A DNA stretch of 9,838 bases, from assembly GCA_021805305.1 (NCBI GenBank), contig JAJZFO010000041.1:1-9838 (forward strand), read 5' to 3'. The stretch comes from Actinomycetes bacterium. Lineage in GTDB: Bacteria; Actinomycetota; Acidimicrobiia; Acidimicrobiales; RAAP-2. This document shows, one piece after another, positions 7,057-9,838 of the stretch. Under the pieces are notes generated by a model. The model had not been told where the DNA came from and made no database searches. It worked only from the letters and a program-made list of their open reading frames with translations. Both the position numbers and the translations under genes were made by a program. The first letter of the stretch is position 1. Each line of letters begins with the position of its first letter.

Positions 7057-7920
7057 TCACTGGTCGTCGAGGGTCGCCCGGTAGGCCTCACGGCGTACGG
7101 CACGGGGTGTTCGACTGCAATCGGCGCAGCGCACGTTGCCGGGCAGTCGGTCGTACAGACAGCAGTTCGTCCGTTCCCAGAACCAGCCCCGCCGGTCTCC
7201 GTTCTCGAGCACCAGGTAGGATCCGAGCCCGCTCATTCGTGGTGGGGAGTGCTCCACGAAATAGTCGCCGAGCTCCCGCACCCACTCCCCCTGGCAGCCC
7301 TCCATCGTGCGAAACGCTACGGCGAGGGACGCGGCGACGTTGCCCCAGAGCAGCCGTTCGCCCACGCGCACCGTCGACCGCACGGCGTCGATGAGTGGTG
7401 CCAGGTGACGCTCGACGGCGTGGGCGTGCACGAGGTCGAAGAGCGCGGCCCACTGTGACTCGTCCGCCAGTGGCGTCGAGCTGGCGTGTCCGGGTGGGGA
7501 GAGGATGAACACGGCGGGCGTGGTGTAGGCGACCATCGACACCCGCCCGCCCTTCAGCGCGATCGCCGTCGCGGGGGCGGAGGAGTCGGGCACGACGCCG
7601 GAGGTCGTGGCGCACGCGATGGCGAGGGTCAAGAGTCGATACGAGTAACTCTGAACGAACAGCGAGGCGGCCACCATCGGGTCGTCCGTGCCGATTCGGT
7701 GGCCGGTGTGCACGATGAGCGCCCGGAGCCAGTCCGGGTCGTCAATTAATGACGCGCAGCCGACGAACGCGCCGTCGGCGACTTCGGCCGCCCCCGCGGT
7801 CACCACGTCGACCGGTTGGGCCGTGGCTCGAAGATACGGTACCCTCTGCCGGACGGATTCGAGCGCCGAGGTGAGTCGGCGGGTGTCGTCACCGCTCGCG
7901 AGGGACCCGGTCTCAGTCAC
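7057..7920 (-). CDS. FhuF-like [2Fe-2S] protein, possible ferric-siderophore or corrinoid reductase
   Basis: The 287-residue product ends with Cys253-Cys254-x10-Cys265-x2-Cys268 (TNCCLYDRLPGNVRCADC), the pattern that binds the [2Fe-2S] cluster of E. coli FhuF, a siderophore-iron reductase. The length resembles FhuF (about 260). The N-terminal part has no strong motif; FVQSYSYRLLTLAIACA and the RLLWGNVAASLAVAFRTM helix resemble FhuF/IucA-type C-terminal regions. No signal peptide is seen, so it should be cytosolic. The start GTG 7920 overlaps the stop of the upstream small gene by 8 nt; GAGG abuts the start codon and is too close for a standard ribosome site, suggesting coupling. It converges on cobQ and is separated from divergent cobB by one small gene. 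The substrate is unknown: a ferric siderophore is the family default, a cobalt/corrinoid target is suggested only by context. Confidence 0.75.
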   Translation of the reverse strand: MTETGSLASGDDTRRLTSALESVRQRVPYLRATAQPVDVVTAGAAEVADGAFVGCASLIDDPDWLRALIVHTGHRIGTDDPMVAASLFVQSYSYRLLTLAIACATTSGVVPDSSAPATAIALKGGRVSMVAYTTPAVFILSPPGHASSTPLADESQWAALFDLVHAHAVERHLAPLIDAVRSTVRVGERLLWGNVAASLAVAFRTMEGCQGEWVRELGDYFVEHSPPRMSGLGSYLVLENGDRRGWFWERTNCCLYDRLPGNVRCADCSRTPRAVRREAYRATLDDQ

Positions 7921-8344
7921 CCTCGGGGCCCGTCGCGCGGGACTCGTAAGCGGTTCGTGCGAGACCTTCGTCGAAGAGGGGTCCTCGCAGCCACGAGATC
8001 ATGTCGCGTAGTTGGGCGTACGCCGTGAGGCGCTCGCCGTCGTTGTCGGTGACCTCGGCGTGGGCGATCGGTTCCCAGAGTCGTTGGATCATCGTGGGCC
8101 CCAATTCGAGCATTCCGCCCGATCCGGCGGTGGCGTAGCGCGCCAGGACGTATCTCGCGAGCACGCCCACGGGCAGGCCCGTCGACGCGGAAAGCCCGCG
8201 CAGAGTGACCAGCGGGTCGAGGAGGGAATACAGAGCCACGTCCGCCTTGAAATTCGCGTTGACGTCGTCCGCTTCCCACGGACCCCGCCAGGATTCCAAG
8301 ACGAGGTGGGATTCACCGGACGAGGTATTCGCGGACTGAGTCAC
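7913..8344 (-). CDS. Small conserved-looking protein of unknown function (possibly DUF6027-like)
   Basis: A 143-residue soluble acidic protein with no signal peptide or membrane segment. Visible stretches are LVLESWRGPWEADD, NFKADVALYSLLDPLVTLRGLS and LPVGVLARYVLARYATAGS, the last resembling a helix-turn-helix-like or small helical fold, then LELGPTMIQRLWEPI and AYAQLRDMISWLRGPL. From memory it resembles short actinobacterial proteins labelled DUF6027; I could not verify this and assign no function. It is the first gene of a minus-strand pair, overlapping the Fe-S gene by 8 nt, so the two are probably co-translated and functionally linked. The start is GTG 8344, with no Shine-Dalgarno but a TANNNT box 7 nt upstream, the spacing of leaderless actinobacterial genes. 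It is divergent from cobB. Confidence 0.75.
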   Translation of the reverse strand: MTQSANTSSGESHLVLESWRGPWEADDVNANFKADVALYSLLDPLVTLRGLSASTGLPVGVLARYVLARYATAGSGGMLELGPTMIQRLWEPIAHAEVTDNDGERLTAYAQLRDMISWLRGPLFDEGLARTAYESRATGPEGD

Positions 8345-8351
8345 CGGGGCC

Positions 8352-8357
8352 AGTTTA
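8352..8357 (-). promoter_or_regulatory. -10 box TAAACT of a probable leaderless promoter
   Basis: On the minus strand TAAACT (TANNNT consensus) is followed by exactly 7 nt, GGCCCCG, and then GTG 8344. A transcript starting about 7 nt after the -10 would begin at the start codon itself. Together with the absence of any purine-rich ribosome site this fits leaderless translation. No good -35 is visible at 17-19 nt upstream, which is common for such promoters. Confidence 0.5.
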
Positions 8358-8477
8358 TCGACGGGCGATCATTCGCTTCGTCGCCGGCGCGGCCCTGTCG
8401 TCAGAGCGAACGGTCGACCCGGTGGCGGGGTGAACGGGTCGTCGTGGCCACCGCGCCTTCCTTCGGGGTCGTCCTGC

Positions 8478-8483
8478 TAGCGT
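8478..8483 (+). promoter_or_regulatory. Possible cobB -10 box TAGCGT
   Basis: TAGCGT fits the TANNNT actinobacterial -10 and would place a transcription start near 8490, about 25 nt before GTG 8516. No convincing -35 is seen at the expected spacing (8454-8461 is CGCCTTCC). If used, the upstream in-frame GTG 8444 would lie outside the transcript, which supports the shorter cobB start. Confidence 0.3.
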
Positions 8484-8515
8484 GCTGGTCTATTCCGCAA
8501 CTTGGACCACGCCTC

Positions 8516-9838
8516 GTGATCGCCGGCACCCATTCCGGCGTTGGTAAGACCACCATTGCGACCGGCATCATGGGGGCGCTCAGCGCGCGGGGAATGCTCG
8601 TGAGTTCCGCCAAGATCGGGCCCGACTTCATCGATCCGAGTTATCACGCACTCGCGACCGGTCGAGCGCCGCGTTCGCTGGATGCGTTTCTCTCGGGGGC
8701 ATCGCTGTTGGCGGGTCTCGCAGCGCAAGCGTCACGGGGCGCCGACATCCTCGTGGTCGAGGGGGTGATGGGACTGTTCGATGGATCGAGCGTGCCGGGC
8801 GTCGATGGTTCGACGGCCGCGGTGAGCCAGCTCCTGGACGCTCCCGTCGTTCTCGTGGTCGACGCCTCAGCCCTGAGTGGCTCCGTCGCGGCCATCGTTC
8901 ACGGCTTCCATACGTTGGACCCGACGTTTCAGATAGCCGCCGTCATTCTCAATCGTGTCGCCGGGGTGGGTCACGAAGAACTCCTGCGCGAAGCCCTGGA
9001 ACCCTTGGGGATTCCCATCCTCGGCGTTCTCTACCGCGATGACGCGTTGGCGTGGCGCGAGCGACACTTGGGTCTCGTGCCGGTGGCGGAGGACCCCACC
9101 AAGATTCGCGCGTCGATCGCGAATCTCTCCGCGGTGATCGCCCGCTCCCTCGACCTCGATGGCGTCGTCGCGCTGTCGCGTACGGCTCCCGTGCGCAGTG
9201 TCGAGCCCGTCCCGGGGCCACTCGTAGCGGGGCGTTGCCGAGTGGCGGTGTGCGCGGGTCCCGCCTTCAGCTTCGTCTACCCCGAGAATCTCGAGTTCCT
9301 TCGTCAGGCGGGCGCCGAGCTCATGTTGTTCGATCCCCTCACGGAGTCCGCACTCCCGGAGGGCTGCGATGCGCTCTACGCCGGTGGTGGGTTCCCCGAG
9401 GTGTACGCCTCGGCCCTCGCCGACAATGTCCCCCTCGCGCGTGACGTCCGACGACGAGTCGCCGCGGGACTCGTGACGTGGGCGGAGTGCGGGGGCTTTC
9501 TCTGGTTGAGTGGAACGCTGGACGGCCACGAGATGGTGGGGGTGCTGTCTGACGTCCACGCTCGCATGACCGACGAACTGACCCTCGGCTACCGAACGGC
9601 GACGACTCGCGTACCCAGTGTCCTCGGACCCGCGGGTACCCAACTGCGGGCACACGAGTACCACCGGTCCGCTGCGTCGCCACCCGGCGACGCGTTCGAT
9701 CAACGGGGGCGATTCGGCGCCTCGCGGGCGGGCTACGCCACTTCTCGGTTTTTTGCGAGCTATCTCCACCAGCACCTCTCGGCCACTCCGGAATTGGCCG
9801 AGAGGTTCGTGAGGGGAGCGTCGGCGAAATGGCCAGGG
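8516..9838 (+). CDS. cobB: Cobyrinate / hydrogenobyrinate a,c-diamide synthase CobB (CbiA), 3' truncated by window end
   Basis: Amidates the a and c carboxylates of (hydrogeno)cobyrinic acid with glutamine and ATP. The 441 visible residues have P-loop GTHSGVGKTT at 4-13, KIGPDFIDPSYHALATGR, SLDAFLSG, VEGVMGLFDGS and AAVILNRV. The C-terminal amidotransferase half has GGGFPEVYA, catalytic Cys325 in WAECGGFLWL and HEYHRS with His383 as likely partner. The ending ASYLHQHLSATPELAERFV is where this family usually stops, so only a few residues are probably missing. GTG 8516 gives a very short lead into the P-loop strand and has no Shine-Dalgarno. GTG 8444 is the only other in-frame common start and would add 24 unusual residues; family members often begin with a few residues before RLVIAG, so the true start is uncertain. 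Aerobic or anaerobic pathway (CobB or CbiA) cannot be told from this protein. Confidence 0.92.
   Translation, partial: MIAGTHSGVGKTTIATGIMGALSARGMLVSSAKIGPDFIDPSYHALATGRAPRSLDAFLSGASLLAGLAAQASRGADILVVEGVMGLFDGSSVPGVDGSTAAVSQLLDAPVVLVVDASALSGSVAAIVHGFHTLDPTFQIAAVILNRVAGVGHEELLREALEPLGIPILGVLYRDDALAWRERHLGLVPVAEDPTKIRASIANLSAVIARSLDLDGVVALSRTAPVRSVEPVPGPLVAGRCRVAVCAGPAFSFVYPENLEFLRQAGAELMLFDPLTESALPEGCDALYAGGGFPEVYASALADNVPLARDVRRRVAAGLVTWAECGGFLWLSGTLDGHEMVGVLSDVHARMTDELTLGYRTATTRVPSVLGPAGTQLRAHEYHRSAASPPGDAFDQRGRFGASRAGYATSRFFASYLHQHLSATPELAERFVRGASAKWPG

Larger units (their letters stand above)
8345..8515. other. Divergent intergenic/promoter region between the Fe-S gene pair and cobB
   Basis: This 171-bp stretch separates divergent genes and must hold both promoters. 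It contains the leaderless -10 (8352-8357), the palindrome GGTCGACC (8412-8419), a 7-bp inverted repeat CGGTGGC (8420-8426) / GCCACCG (8447-8453) around a 20-nt loop, two similar blocks GAACGGTCG (8408-8416) and GAACGGGTCG (8432-8441), and a possible cobB -10 (8478-8483). These could be operator sites or the hairpin of a short leader. I looked for the conserved B12-box core of a cobalamin riboswitch and did not find it; the space is also short for one. Confidence 0.5.

Noticed and set aside
7027..7458. Plus-strand 143-residue open frame after cobQ
   Set aside because: It lies opposite the FhuF-like gene, whose cysteine motif is diagnostic; the plus frame shows no motif or ribosome site.
8345..8515. 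Cobalamin riboswitch ahead of cobB
   Set aside because: The conserved B12-box core and the surrounding conserved stems are not recognisable, and 171 bp shared by two divergent promoters is tight for a roughly 200-nt element.
8867..9775. Minus-strand open frame of 302 residues opposite cobB
   Set aside because: The plus frame carries a complete set of CobB/CbiA motifs; the minus frame is a GC-driven shadow.

Overview
This window is a cobalamin (vitamin B12) biosynthesis and salvage locus from a very GC-rich bacterium, most likely an actinobacterium. That placement is an inference from base composition, frequent GTG starts, nucleotide-overlapping genes, an apparently leaderless gene with a TANNNT -10 box, and actinobacterial-looking protein versions. 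No phylogenetic marker is present. A deep actinobacterial lineage such as Acidimicrobiia is plausible but unproven.

Region 1 (1-6998, + strand) is one tightly packed operon: the 3' end of an unidentified gene, then cobO, cbiZ, cobU, cobS, cbiB, cobC-like, cobT and cobQ. Almost every junction is a 1-8 nt stop/start overlap (ATGA, GTGA, TGATG or TAGTG type); cobT alone may restart from its own Shine-Dalgarno. The proteins cover the late pathway: adenosylation of the corrinoid (CobO), amidation of the side chains (CobQ), attachment of aminopropanol phosphate (CobC-like and CbiB), activation with GTP (CobU), activation of the lower base (CobT) and the final joining step (CobS). CbiZ is a salvage enzyme that cuts incoming adenosylcobinamide or pseudo-B12-type corrinoids back to adenosylcobyric acid, the product of CobQ. 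The operon can therefore run both de novo and remodelling routes.

Region 2 (6999-8344) starts with a 58-bp gap carrying a hairpin that could end transcription from both sides. It then holds two minus-strand genes overlapping by 8 bp: a FhuF-like [2Fe-2S] protein with an intact C-terminal CC-x10-C-x2-C motif, and upstream of it a small protein of unknown function. The small gene appears to start leaderless, with TAAACT placed 7 nt before its GTG.

Region 3 (8345-9838) is a 171-bp divergent promoter region followed by cobB/cbiA (+ strand), cut by the window end close to its natural C terminus. CobB supplies the a,c-diamide that CobO adenosylates. The Fe-S gene pair thus sits between two arms of the B12 locus, suggesting (not showing) a role in cobalt/corrinoid or iron redox chemistry. 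CobO needs Co(I), and no recognisable corrinoid reductase is otherwise present in the window. No cobalamin riboswitch, tRNA, rRNA, CRISPR or mobile element was seen.
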